A stretch of 11,861 nt of DNA from RGIG2206 sp045540915 (GCA_045540915.1 JAZQID010000124.1:1-11861); one strand, 5' to 3'. Counted from the stretch's first letter, positions 1 to 7,073 are shown. The notes: a model not told the origin generated them from the letters alone. Made by a program: numbers and translations.

Positions 1-1
1 T

Positions 2-33
2 TTGTCTTCCTAAGACCGCTTGGCCTCCGACTT
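2..33 (-). other. Residual sequencing adapter at contig end (artefact)
   Basis: Read on the minus strand, this segment starts AAGTCGGAGG and ends AGGAAGACAA. Its full 32 bases agree with the 3' adapter of MGI/BGI DNBSEQ libraries as I remember it. It lies one base from the window edge and breaks hisS exactly where the HisRS protein stops resembling its family. It is not biological sequence. Position 1 may be adapter-adjacent too. The three bases 31-33 (AAG on the minus strand) could belong to either the adapter or the gene. Confidence 0.92.
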
Positions 34-321
34 GTTCTCTATCAACGCACGTGCAACAGACGCAGTTCCCTCGGGGCGAAGAGAAATAGAACGGTTTTCT
101 TCTCTGTCAGCGAAGGTATACATCTCCTTCTGCACGACGTCGGTGGTGTCACCGACCGAGCGGTTGAAAAGCTCGGTATGCTCAAATACGGGGGTGCGTA
201 TTTCGCGGAAGCCGAAAAGCTTTGCGTTTTCCATAAGGGTGCGCTCGACGTACTGCCAGCGTGCGCTGTCCTTGGGCAGAACGTCCTGCGTTCCTTTTAT
301 CGCCTGTGTTATCAATGCCAT
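34..321 (-). CDS. hisS: Histidyl-tRNA synthetase, N-terminal fragment (cut by contig end)
   Basis: HisRS charges tRNA-His with histidine in the cytoplasm. Only the first 96 codons are genuine, about a quarter of the usual 420 or so residues. The reading frame appears to continue to a TAG at 10-12, but those last codons come from adapter sequence. Visible family features are the N-terminal GTQDVLP (residues 10-16), the motif 1 region with REIRTPVFEHTELF (39-52), the DTTDVVQKEMYTF stretch (58-70), and the start of motif 2 with RPEGT (82-86). The ATG at 321 is preceded by AAGGAG about 8 bases upstream, and the protein starts where family members do. A T-box leader directly upstream controls it. 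In many Firmicutes aspS follows hisS, but that part lies outside the window. Confidence 0.95.
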
Positions 322-340
322 TTTGTCTTCTCCTTTTTAT

Positions 341-394
341 AAAAATGAAAAGCCCCAACCCGACCAATGCCATTTGACATAGGTCGAATCAGGG
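341..394 (-). terminator. T-box terminator hairpin before hisS
   Basis: On the minus strand, CCCTGATTCGACC (394-382) pairs over 13 positions, several of them G-U, with GGTCGGGTTGGGG (365-353). A CTTTTCATTTTT tract follows. The 5' arm shares its CCCT with the antiterminator of the T-box, so the two folds exclude each other. Confidence 0.88.
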
Positions 395-600
395 ACGATC
401 GGTTGACCGTGGTGCCACCCTAATTGACAAGGCAAATCGCCCTGCCCTCTTATGACCCTGTCACGCGGGTCAGACGGCGCAAAAAACGCTTCGGCTCGGG
501 GATATCTTCGGTCGGGGGCCTTCCTTGACGGCGCTCTCAGTCGCGGCGCCGTTTCCCTGTCGGTGCAAAGCCGACCTACTCCTTCCCGTCCTTGCCGATA
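345..600 (-). promoter_or_regulatory. T-box riboswitch leader of hisS
   Basis: The minus strand carries the T-box core AGGGTGGCACCACGG at 421-407. Upstream is a Stem I: helix GGTCGG (576-571) with CCGACC (515-510), a loop-E pair AGTA (580-577) facing GAA (509-507), and a distal hairpin (552-546 with 534-528) with an 11-base loop. Two further hairpins follow (472-467 with 458-453, then about 448-441 with 435-428). The antiterminator pairs AGGG at the core with TCCCT near 396-392. It competes with the terminator stem at 394-382/365-353. Uncharged cognate tRNA would bind the specifier and the T-box bulge and allow read-through into hisS. The triplet after GAA is GAT (506-504, Asp), not a His codon; see findings. 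The 5' end is approximate, and no clear promoter was found just upstream. Confidence 0.92.
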
Positions 601-613
601 TGAAATTGAAATT

Positions 614-1015
614 TTACTTATTCCTTACGTACTCGCGCCAGTCGAGGTCGCCGCGCTCAAGTCCGTGAATGAGCATTTCGGCGGTGGCGAGGTTGGTCGC
701 CAAGGGGATACGCTGGACGTCGCAAAGGCGCAGAAGGGTCAGCTCGTTCATCTCGTGCTGAACGGAGGAATTCGGATCACGGAAAAAGAGGACCATATCG
801 ATCTCATTACAGCTGATGCGCGCGGCGATCTGCTCGTCGCCGCCCTGCGAGCCGCTCATAAAACAGGTTATCTGCAGTCCCGTTGCATCTGAAACCAGCT
901 TGCCGGTGGAGCCGGTCGCACACAGATTGTGGCGGCTTAGAATTCCACAGTAAGCGATACAAAACTGTACCATCAATTCCTTTTTTGCGTCGTCAGCGAT
1001 AAGTGCTATTGTCAT
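614..1015 (-). CDS. mgsA: Methylglyoxal synthase
   Basis: This enzyme converts dihydroxyacetone phosphate to methylglyoxal and phosphate, a bypass of lower glycolysis that relieves sugar-phosphate overload. The 133-residue product (usual size 130-155) shows ATGSTGKL (33-40), SGSQGGDEQ (54-62) with the catalytic Asp at 60 (E. coli Asp71), FFRDP (77-81), His87 (E. coli His98) and IPLATNLATAE. The frame is open further upstream, but the ATG at 1015 is chosen because MTIALIADD aligns with family N-termini and AAAGGA lies about 10 bases before it. Oddly, the His of the family's AHD motif (E. coli His19) is Asp8 here, and SGP and QPH are also altered (SGS, VQH). It lies about 60 bases after the minD-like gene and is probably co-transcribed from the promoter at 1870-1898. 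Confidence 0.93.
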   Translation of the reverse strand: MTIALIADDAKKELMVQFCIAYCGILSRHNLCATGSTGKLVSDATGLQITCFMSGSQGGDEQIAARISCNEIDMVLFFRDPNSSVQHEMNELTLLRLCDVQRIPLATNLATAEMLIHGLERGDLDWREYVRNK

Positions 1016-1078
1016 CCAAATCATCCTTTCTAACACCTTTGTCAAGAGGCCGTTTTTTTATATTATTTAATATTTTTA

Positions 1079-1831
1079 TTAAATGCGATTTAATTTGGGC
1101 AGGTTTATGTTCTTGCCGTCAAGACGGTGGACGATGCGCACAAAGGCGCGCCACGCGCGTCCCTTGGTGATGGGGCTTCCGTTGGCGGCACCTGCGGCAA
1201 GCAGGGGGTCGTAGGGCACGATGCCGATAAGCTGCATCGCAGTCGAGTCGATTATGTTGTCGATATGGGGGACGCGAAGCCGCTTTGAAGCCTTGTGGTC
1301 GAAGCGGTTGATTATCATTCGCCGCTTGGACTCGCTGACATCACGCAGAAGCTCGCAGACGTTGCGCGCATCTCTTATGCTGACGGGGTCGCATCCGACC
1401 ACCGCAAGCACCTCGTCGGCGCAGGCAATAGCGGCCGAAAAGCCGTAGCCCACTCCCGCGCAGGAATCGATGATTATGCGGTCAAAGGGACCTCTCAGCG
1501 CCGTTACCAGCTCGCCCAACTGCCCGTTGACGTGGCCGGTCGAATGGGGCGCAGGCAGTAAAAACAAATTCTTGGTTGCAGGCACGGGCTTGATAGCATC
1601 CTTCGCCTCGCAGTCACCTTTGAGCAGGTCGCCGAGGTCGAAGGCAATATCCTCCGACACGCCGAGCATCAAGTCGAGGCAACGCAGTCCCTCATCAACG
1701 TCGATAAGCAGGGTGCGGTAGCCCTGACGCGCAAAGGCGGTGCCGAGCAGACAGGTGACGGTGGACTTTCCTGCGCCGCCCTTACCCGATACGACGGTAT
1801 AGACCTTGCAGTCGCTTTTAGCCTTGGCCAC
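1079..1831 (-). CDS. minD: MinD-like septum-site ParA-family ATPase
   Basis: MinD ATPases bind the membrane with ATP and recruit MinC to keep FtsZ rings away from wrong sites. The 250-residue protein has a deviant Walker A SGKGGAGKST (15-24) with both lysines (17 and 22), an A'/switch I region IDVDEGLRCLD (43-53), and a Walker B-type IIIDSCAGVGYGF (119-131), where MinD usually has CPAG. GLR-LDL and the AG-GF spacing favour MinD over chromosome-partitioning ParA. The C-terminus stops soon after AFVRIVHRL (229-237), without an obvious amphipathic membrane-targeting helix, so membrane binding is doubtful. The GTG at 1831 has AGGAGGT 8 bases upstream; no ATG is better placed. It sits between PBP2 and mgsA, the usual clostridial minCDE slot, but minC and minE are absent. 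Family membership is sure; the Min role is inferred from similarity and position. Confidence 0.8.
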   Translation of the reverse strand: MAKAKSDCKVYTVVSGKGGAGKSTVTCLLGTAFARQGYRTLLIDVDEGLRCLDLMLGVSEDIAFDLGDLLKGDCEAKDAIKPVPATKNLFLLPAPHSTGHVNGQLGELVTALRGPFDRIIIDSCAGVGYGFSAAIACADEVLAVVGCDPVSIRDARNVCELLRDVSESKRRMIINRFDHKASKRLRVPHIDNIIDSTAMQLIGIVPYDPLLAAGAANGSPITKGRAWRAFVRIVHRLDGKNINLPKLNRI

Positions 1832-1869
1832 CCGAGCACACCTCCTGCCGAAATTTCAACTTTTTCAAT

Positions 1870-1898
1870 ATTTTAGCACATTACATCGGTGATGTCAA
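1870..1898 (-). promoter_or_regulatory. Sigma-A-type promoter for minD-mgsA, with dyad
   Basis: On the minus strand a perfect -35 TTGACA (1898-1893) is followed by a 17-base spacer and a -10 TAAAAT (1875-1870). It starts immediately after the PBP2 stop codon and leaves a leader of about 30 bases before the GTG start of minD. A perfect 5-3-5 dyad, ACATC-GGT-GATGT at 1883-1895, overlaps the -35 box and spacer and could be an operator or chance. Confidence 0.8.
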
Positions 1899-3929
1899 TC
1901 ATTTGAGCAAGGAGTTGATGTCCTGCTCGGAATAGGGCTCGTCCTTAGTAAAGAAGTAGGCGTCGAAGACCTCCTTCGCAACGGGGGCGATGGCCGAGCC
2001 GTGTCCGCCGTTTTCGACCGCGATGGCGATGGCTATCTGCGGGTCGTCATAGGGCGCAAAGGCGATGAACATCGCGTTGGTCTTGTTATAGGCGTCGGCG
2101 GTACCCGTCTTGCCCGCGACCTTGATGGGATAGTTGCCGAAGGTGGCGGTGGCGGTTCCTGTTTCGGTAACCTGAAGCATACCCTGCTTGACCGAATTGA
2201 AGTTCTCGGCCGAAATTTCAACCTTGTCGACCGCTTCGGTGAAGTCGTCGTCGATAAGGGTGGTCACGCCGTAGTCGTATATCGATTTGAGATAGTGGGC
2301 CTTGTATCTTGTTCCGCCGGTTGCGATGGTTGCGGTGTAGACCGCCATCTGCAAGGGGGTAAAGGCATTGTCCGACTGACCGATGGCCGCCTGAATAGTG
2401 TCACCGGGGTTCCATATTCCGCCTGCCGCCTCGCGCGCATCCTTACCTGCAAGGACACCTTTGTACTCGGGCAGTTCGACACCCGTAGAAACGCCAAGTC
2501 CGAACTGACGGCAGTACCTATTCATATCGGCGATACCGATGCGGTAGCCAAGCTCGTAGAAATAGAAGTTGCAGCTCTTGGCAAGGGCTGTGGTAACGTT
2601 AAGTGCTCCATGATAGCCGAGGCAGGTGGGCTGATAATCGGAAAATCGGGTGTACTTATGGACACACCTGATGGTGTCGTGCACCCCTATCTTGTTCTGC
2701 TCGAGGCCGATGAGTGCCATCGCCGGCTTAAAGGTGGAGCCGGGGGGATAGCTTCCGTTAAGAGCGCGGTCAAAGAGGGGCTTGTTTGGCGCGGTCAAAA
2801 GCGCGTTATAATCGTCGAAGAAATCGTCGAAGGAATAGGTGGGGTAGTTGGCGCAGGCAAGTATCTCGCCGGTGCCGACCTCCAAGACCACCACTGCACC
2901 GCCCGTCGAAAGCTGTGACGAGCTGACGGCCGATGCGTTTATCTTGTGGATGGCGGAGGAAAGGGCTCCCTGCGCGACCTTTTGCAGTTCGCGGTCGATG
3001 GTAAGCTGTACCGTGTTGCCCGACACAGTCTCCTGCACCACCTCGGTAGCCGTGACCTCACCCGAAGCGCTCTGGGTGATGCGTATCTTTCCGTCGGTGC
3101 CCTTCAGGTATTCCTCGTATGCCCTTTCGACACCGGCTTTTCCTATCTTATCGTTAAACTGATAGAGGCCCGTGTCCTTGACCTTGGCCCATTCGTCAGC
3201 CGACATAAGTCCCGTGTAACCGAGAATGTGGGCGGCAAGGGTGGGGTCGGCATACTCGCGGAAGGTGGCGTTGACGATGTTGACCCCCTTGTAGTCGAAG
3301 GAGGACTCCTTGAGCACCGTCACGGTGTTGTCCGACACGTCCTCAGCAAAGCAGAAGGGCGCCGCAATCGAATAATCGGCCCTCTCCATTGAGTAGCGCA
3401 CACCCATAATGATGCGCTGCTCAGCCTCGCTCATACCCTCAAGCTTGTATCGGGTGACCATCGCATCAAAGCAATTCTCAGCGGTGGCATAGTGGGCAAG
3501 GCCAAGGGTCTTGCGAAGCTCGGAAAGGTCGCTTTCGGCCTCCTCAGCAAAGGCATAGGGCGCTTCTTTATCCATAGGAAGCCTGTCCACCCAAACGTCC
3601 CCCGTCCTCTCAAGCAGCGCGACCAAACGGGAGATGGTGCTATTAAGCTGAGAGGTGGGAAGATAGGCGGCGTCAAATTCAATATTAAAGCCGTTGCGGT
3701 TGTAGACAAGGGAGCGGCCGTATCGGTCGACTATCTCCCCTCGGGTCGCGGTGACGGTGAGGGTCCTGGTCGACGAGGTATCGGCCTGCGCAAGATATTC
3801 CTCGGCGTTGACCACCTGCAACTCGGTGATCTTGGCGAAAAAGGCACACATAACCACGCTAAGTATGCATATCATCGCGGTAAACCGCACGTAAAAAGCC
3901 TTTTTTCTGTGGTAGAAGGACGTCTTCAT
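1899..3929 (-). CDS. mrdA: Penicillin-binding protein 2, elongation transpeptidase
   Basis: This class B penicillin-binding protein cross-links peptidoglycan outside the membrane as part of the Rod complex with MreBCD. The 676-residue protein has a short cytoplasmic N-terminus and one membrane anchor (about 14-33). A dimerisation/pedestal region starts with TRGEIVDRYGR (62-72), and a transpeptidase domain covers about 340-660. The active-site motifs are all present: STFK with Ser398 and Lys401, SCN at 452-454, and KTGT at 607-610. The ATG at 3929 overlaps the mreD stop as ATGA, so translation is probably coupled. SpoVD and PbpB-type division enzymes are the alternatives, but the place right after mreD and the lack of C-terminal PASTA repeats support the elongation type. 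No rodA is visible in the window. Confidence 0.93.
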   Translation of the reverse strand: MKTSFYHRKKAFYVRFTAMICILSVVMCAFFAKITELQVVNAEEYLAQADTSSTRTLTVTATRGEIVDRYGRSLVYNRNGFNIEFDAAYLPTSQLNSTISRLVALLERTGDVWVDRLPMDKEAPYAFAEEAESDLSELRKTLGLAHYATAENCFDAMVTRYKLEGMSEAEQRIIMGVRYSMERADYSIAAPFCFAEDVSDNTVTVLKESSFDYKGVNIVNATFREYADPTLAAHILGYTGLMSADEWAKVKDTGLYQFNDKIGKAGVERAYEEYLKGTDGKIRITQSASGEVTATEVVQETVSGNTVQLTIDRELQKVAQGALSSAIHKINASAVSSSQLSTGGAVVVLEVGTGEILACANYPTYSFDDFFDDYNALLTAPNKPLFDRALNGSYPPGSTFKPAMALIGLEQNKIGVHDTIRCVHKYTRFSDYQPTCLGYHGALNVTTALAKSCNFYFYELGYRIGIADMNRYCRQFGLGVSTGVELPEYKGVLAGKDAREAAGGIWNPGDTIQAAIGQSDNAFTPLQMAVYTATIATGGTRYKAHYLKSIYDYGVTTLIDDDFTEAVDKVEISAENFNSVKQGMLQVTETGTATATFGNYPIKVAGKTGTADAYNKTNAMFIAFAPYDDPQIAIAIAVENGGHGSAIAPVAKEVFDAYFFTKDEPYSEQDINSLLK

Positions 3930-4477
3930 CTCAAAAATCCCCGATTCTTTTCTTCATCTCGATCACGCAGGGAAACCTTGCGGATATACCTCGCAAGATA
4001 GTAAAAAGGCACTGTAAACACCCAAGTGTAGATAACGGCAGGCAGGGTAAATCTCACAAGATAGACCCCTGCGCCCTCATAGCCTCGACCGACGACGAAA
4101 AATAGCCAATAGAGCAGATAATAGCCTGCGGTGAAGATAAAACTCAGCAGGCAGGTGGTGACAAGTCGGTCGTTGAAAAGGTACTCGGTCAGCAGGGCGA
4201 CCCCCAGACCGAAAACCGTCAGCACAAGGGCATTAAAGCCGTCGCTGGCCGATGAAGTGACGTCCATCAGCAGACCTGCAAGCAGGCCGAAAACAAAGCC
4301 GACCGCCTCGTTGTTGAAAACGCCGATGCAAAACACCAACGGCAAAAGGGGCATCGCACAGACTGCGGCTATGCGCGGAAGCAAGGGTATCGACTGAATG
4401 ACAAAGAGGGCTATCGTAATCAATCCGAGCGCGGTGTAATAAAGGTAGCCGTGTTGATTTCGGGTCTGGTAGTACAT
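3926..4477 (-). CDS. mreD: Rod shape-determining protein MreD
   Basis: MreD is an integral membrane partner of MreC in the complex that guides lateral wall synthesis. The 183-residue product is strongly hydrophobic with about six membrane segments (roughly 12-30, 37-53, 57-76, 83-100, 107-130 and 138-162). It carries the typical FGLLAGLLMDV (63-73) seen in Firmicute MreD proteins and ends in a charged cytoplasmic tail. The ATG at 4477 overlaps the mreC stop by one base (TGATG), and the gene overlaps PBP2 by four bases, so the three are one translational unit. Sequence conservation in MreD is low; the assignment rests on topology and the mreB-mreC-mreD order. Confidence 0.92.
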   Translation of the reverse strand: MYYQTRNQHGYLYYTALGLITIALFVIQSIPLLPRIAAVCAMPLLPLVFCIGVFNNEAVGFVFGLLAGLLMDVTSSASDGFNALVLTVFGLGVALLTEYLFNDRLVTTCLLSFIFTAGYYLLYWLFFVVGRGYEGAGVYLVRFTLPAVIYTWVFTVPFYYLARYIRKVSLRDRDEEKNRGFLR

Positions 4478-5352
4478 CAGTTGCCCTCCGTATCTTCCGC
4501 TTGGGCAGAGGGGTACTCGCCCTGACCGCTGAAGGAGGTGATGACCATAACGTTGCGGCAGTTAAAGATGTCGGCGGCAGGCTCAACAACGGCGTGAAGG
4601 GTCAGCTGACCCTCATCCTGCTTGACCTCGGCGACGGTGCCGATAACGATATCGGCGGGGAAGATGCCGCTTCCTGCCGTGACGATGTAGTCCCCCTCAA
4701 CGACGGTGCTGTATCGGTTGAGGTTGCTCATAAGGCAATTTCGGTCGGCAACGGTGTCGACACTTCCCGATACGATACCGCTATCATCGGTGCGTCGGTC
4801 GTATGCGCCGACGTTGACCGAGGGGTTGACGATGGTCACGACGGTGCTGTATGTAGGCGCAACGGTACTGACGTAGCCGACCAGCCCGTCTGCAGTGATG
4901 ACAACGTCGTGTGCGCTTATTCCGTCGATACTGCCCGCGTCAATGGTCAGGGTGCCGTAGACGTCGGCAGGGTCGCGCGCAATTACGCGCGCAGAGCAAA
5001 AGGTAAAGTCCTCGTTCTCCTCTTTAAGCCCGAGGAAATCCTTGTAAAACTCATTCTCATTAAGAGCCTCCTGCCACTCAAGCTTTTCATCCTTAAGTGC
5101 GTTAAGCTCCTCTTTCAGCTCGGCATTCTCTTTGGCAAGGTCGTCCCTCTGCCCGAAAACGCCGAAAAAGCCCTCTACCGCCTCAGCGGCATCGGAAAAG
5201 GCATTCTGTATCGGGGTGACCACAGCACCGACAAAGACACTCTGCGGCGATGCCCAGTCGCTGAGTATGCCGAAGGTGACGGTCAGCGCGGTCAAAAGGG
5301 CGACAACGCAGACCATTACTATGAACTTTTTACTCCTGAGAAACCTTCTCAC
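4477..5352 (-). CDS. mreC: Rod shape-determining protein MreC
   Basis: MreC is a bitopic membrane protein that links cytoplasmic MreB filaments to PBP2 outside the cell. The 291-residue product has a basic N-terminus, one membrane segment (about 10-30), a coiled coil (about 67-105, with AKENAELKEELNALKDE), and an extracellular beta-rich domain (about 118-275) with the family-like stretch GSGIFPADIVIGTV (227-240). The C-terminal tail is acidic and low in complexity. The start is a GTG at 5352: the ATG six bases upstream runs into a stop after one codon. AAAGG lies about 12 bases before the GTG, a rather long spacing, so initiation may be weak or coupled to mreB, which ends 39 bases upstream. 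Confidence 0.95.
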   Translation of the reverse strand: MRRFLRSKKFIVMVCVVALLTALTVTFGILSDWASPQSVFVGAVVTPIQNAFSDAAEAVEGFFGVFGQRDDLAKENAELKEELNALKDEKLEWQEALNENEFYKDFLGLKEENEDFTFCSARVIARDPADVYGTLTIDAGSIDGISAHDVVITADGLVGYVSTVAPTYSTVVTIVNPSVNVGAYDRRTDDSGIVSGSVDTVADRNCLMSNLNRYSTVVEGDYIVTAGSGIFPADIVIGTVAEVKQDEGQLTLHAVVEPAADIFNCRNVMVITSFSGQGEYPSAQAEDTEGN

Positions 5353-5391
5353 TCAGCCCATCTGCCTTTCTTAAAAGTTTTTGCCGAGATA

Positions 5392-6402
5392 TCAATATCT
5401 GCGGCGCTTGTAGTAGGTGTTGAAGGGCAAATTAGCCTCCAAACGCTTTTGGGTGCCCTCAACGACACAGTCGAGAGGGTTGTCCGCAATGTGAACGGGA
5501 ATGGCCGTCTCCTCGTTGATGAGGGTGTCGATGCCGCGAAGCAGGGCGCCGCCGCCCGTCAGGGTGATGCCCCTGTCAATAATGTCGGCCGCCAGCTCGG
5601 GCGGTGTGTTTTCAAGGGTGGAGCGAATGGCGTCGATTATCTTATGCAGTGGCTCGTAAAGGGCCTCGCGCACCTCGGCCGCCGTAATGGTGACGTTCTT
5701 GGGAAGGCCGTCGATAAGGTTGCGTCCCTTTATCTCCATATTACCCTCGTCCTCGTATTCCCAGGCCGAGCCGATGGCGATCTTGATCTCCTCGGCCGTC
5801 CTCTCGCCTATGAGCAGATTGTGCTTGCGGCGGATATAGTTGATGATGGCCTCGTCAAAGTCGTCGCCCGCGGTACGCACCGACTGAGAGGTGACGATAT
5901 CGCCGAGCGAAATGATGGCGACCTCGCTGGTGCCGCCGCCAATGTCGACGATCATACTTCCCGTTGCGTCCCAGACAGGCAGACCTGCACCGATAGCGGC
6001 CGCCATCGGCTCTTCGATAAGGTCAATCTCCCTTGCACCTGCTGTATGGGCCGCATCGTAAACGGCACGGGACTCAACCTCGGTAACACCCGAGGGTATA
6101 CATATTATAATACGCGCACGCGAGATAAAGCTGCCCTTGAGGGCGTCGCGTATAAACCGCTTGAGCATTCTCGCGGTAACGTCGAAGTCGGCGATGACCC
6201 CGTCCTTAAGAGGCCGCACCGCAACGATGGAGCCGGGCGTACGGCCGATCATTTCCTTTGCCTCGAAGCCGACGGCACGCACCATCTGGTTGCGCACGTC
6301 GACGGCAACCACCGACGGCTCGCGCATAATGATACCCTTTCCTTTGATACAGACCAGCGTGTTGGCTGTGCCGAGGTCGATACCGATATCTCTTGTAAAC
6401 AT
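5392..6402 (-). CDS. mreB: Rod shape-determining actin homologue MreB
   Basis: MreB forms membrane-bound actin-like filaments that orient cell-wall synthesis. The 336-residue product has full family length. It shows the phosphate 1 motif DIGIDLGTANT (5-15), the IEEPMAAAIGAGLPV region (129-143), phosphate 2 VDIGGGTSEVAIISLG (152-167) and the adenosine motif LTGGGALLRG (281-290). It ends in a basic tail, YKRRRY. The ATG at 6402 has AGGGGA 8 bases upstream. It is the first gene after the promoter at 6474-6502 and heads mreB-mreC-mreD-PBP2. Mbl is a near paralogue, but only one copy is present here and it is followed by mreC, which favours MreB. Confidence 0.97.
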   Translation of the reverse strand: MFTRDIGIDLGTANTLVCIKGKGIIMREPSVVAVDVRNQMVRAVGFEAKEMIGRTPGSIVAVRPLKDGVIADFDVTARMLKRFIRDALKGSFISRARIIICIPSGVTEVESRAVYDAAHTAGAREIDLIEEPMAAAIGAGLPVWDATGSMIVDIGGGTSEVAIISLGDIVTSQSVRTAGDDFDEAIINYIRRKHNLLIGERTAEEIKIAIGSAWEYEDEGNMEIKGRNLIDGLPKNVTITAAEVREALYEPLHKIIDAIRSTLENTPPELAADIIDRGITLTGGGALLRGIDTLINEETAIPVHIADNPLDCVVEGTQKRLEANLPFNTYYKRRRY

Positions 6403-6473
6403 AGAGTCATTCCCCTAACGAAAATTAGATTTTCACTAAACTGTAATATAACGTGCCTTTCGGCGCACCTTAT

Positions 6474-6502
6474 AGTATAACCCCAAACTGTGCGAGTGAC
6501 AA
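6474..6502 (-). promoter_or_regulatory. Sigma-A-type promoter of mreBCD-PBP2
   Basis: On the minus strand, -35 TTGTCA (6502-6497), a 17-base spacer and -10 TATACT (6479-6474) each match the consensus at five of six positions. It sits in the 110-base gap between maf and mreB and would give a leader of about 65 bases. That leader contains a small GCC-GAAA-GGC hairpin just downstream of the -10 box. Confidence 0.8.
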
Positions 6503-6512
6503 TTACAATTTA

Positions 6513-7073
6513 TCATTTTTGCGGATAAATTTCATATTTCTCCAATCGGCGCGCCACTTCGGCGGCAGGAAGTCCCATTACCGTGAAGAAATCTCCCTTT
6601 ATGCCACGAACCAGCACAGCGCCCCGACCCTGAATGCCGTAAGCACCTGCTTTGTCAAGCGGATCACCTGTCGCGACGTATCGGTCGATCTGCTCATCGG
6701 TCAGGGGGTAAAACTCCACCTCGGCGCCGATGACGAAGGTCTCGTCGACCCCGTTCTTTATGATGGAAACGCCGGTATAAACGGTATGGCTCCTGCCCGA
6801 GAGCAAGCGTAGCATCCGCTTGGCATCGGCGGCATCCTTAGGCTTGCCGATGGGACTGCCGTCGACGGTCACAAGGGTGTCCGAGCCGATGACCACCTCG
6901 TCGGGATGACGCTCGGCGACCGCCTGCGCCTTGCGGCGCGCAAGAACGGCCACTATCTGCTCGGTCGGGATGCCCTCGACGTTTTCGTCGCAGTCGGCGA
7001 CCTCTATCTCAAAGTCGAAGCCGAGCATCGATAATATTTCCGCACGGCGCGGAGACTGAGATGCAAGTATCAT
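6513..7073 (-). CDS. maf: Maf-family nucleotide pyrophosphatase
   Basis: Maf proteins hydrolyse dTTP, UTP and modified nucleotides to monophosphates; in Bacillus, Maf is tied to septum formation and lies next to mreB. The 186-residue product has the signature SQSPRR (5-10), the catalytic GSDT (63-66, Asp65), GKPKD (76-80), LSGRSHTVYTGV (91-102) and DKAGAYGIQG (140-149), all typical of the YhdE/dTTP-UTP type. The ATG at 7073 has AAGGAG 8 bases upstream. It follows the U32 gene by 33 bases and probably shares its transcript. mreB downstream has its own promoter. radC, often found between maf and mreB, is absent. Confidence 0.95.
   Translation of the reverse strand: MILASQSPRRAEILSMLGFDFEIEVADCDENVEGIPTEQIVAVLARRKAQAVAERHPDEVVIGSDTLVTVDGSPIGKPKDAADAKRMLRLLSGRSHTVYTGVSIIKNGVDETFVIGAEVEFYPLTDEQIDRYVATGDPLDKAGAYGIQGRGAVLVRGIKGDFFTVMGLPAAEVARRLEKYEIYPQK

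Noticed and set aside
10..33. A natural premature stop or frameshift making hisS a pseudogene
   Set aside because: The bases that carry the stop are recognised as adapter sequence at the contig edge, so nothing can be said about the real downstream codons.
452..892. A plus-strand frame covering the T-box leader and the mgsA 3' half
   Set aside because: It runs opposite a clear riboswitch and a clear enzyme gene, and its translation resembles nothing.
1020..1078. A separate promoter for mgsA (TTGACA on the minus strand at about 1046-1041)
   Set aside because: A -10 at proper spacing would fall on the ribosome binding site and has no match; co-transcription with minD is simpler.
2001..2918. 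A 305-codon plus-strand frame opposite PBP2
   Set aside because: The complementary strand encodes the intact transpeptidase domain with all active-site motifs; the frame is its shadow.
4501..6480. A 659-codon open frame on the plus strand, opposite mreB and mreC
   Set aside because: It lies antisense to two certain genes, has no family resemblance and a composition expected of a shadow frame in GC-rich coding DNA.
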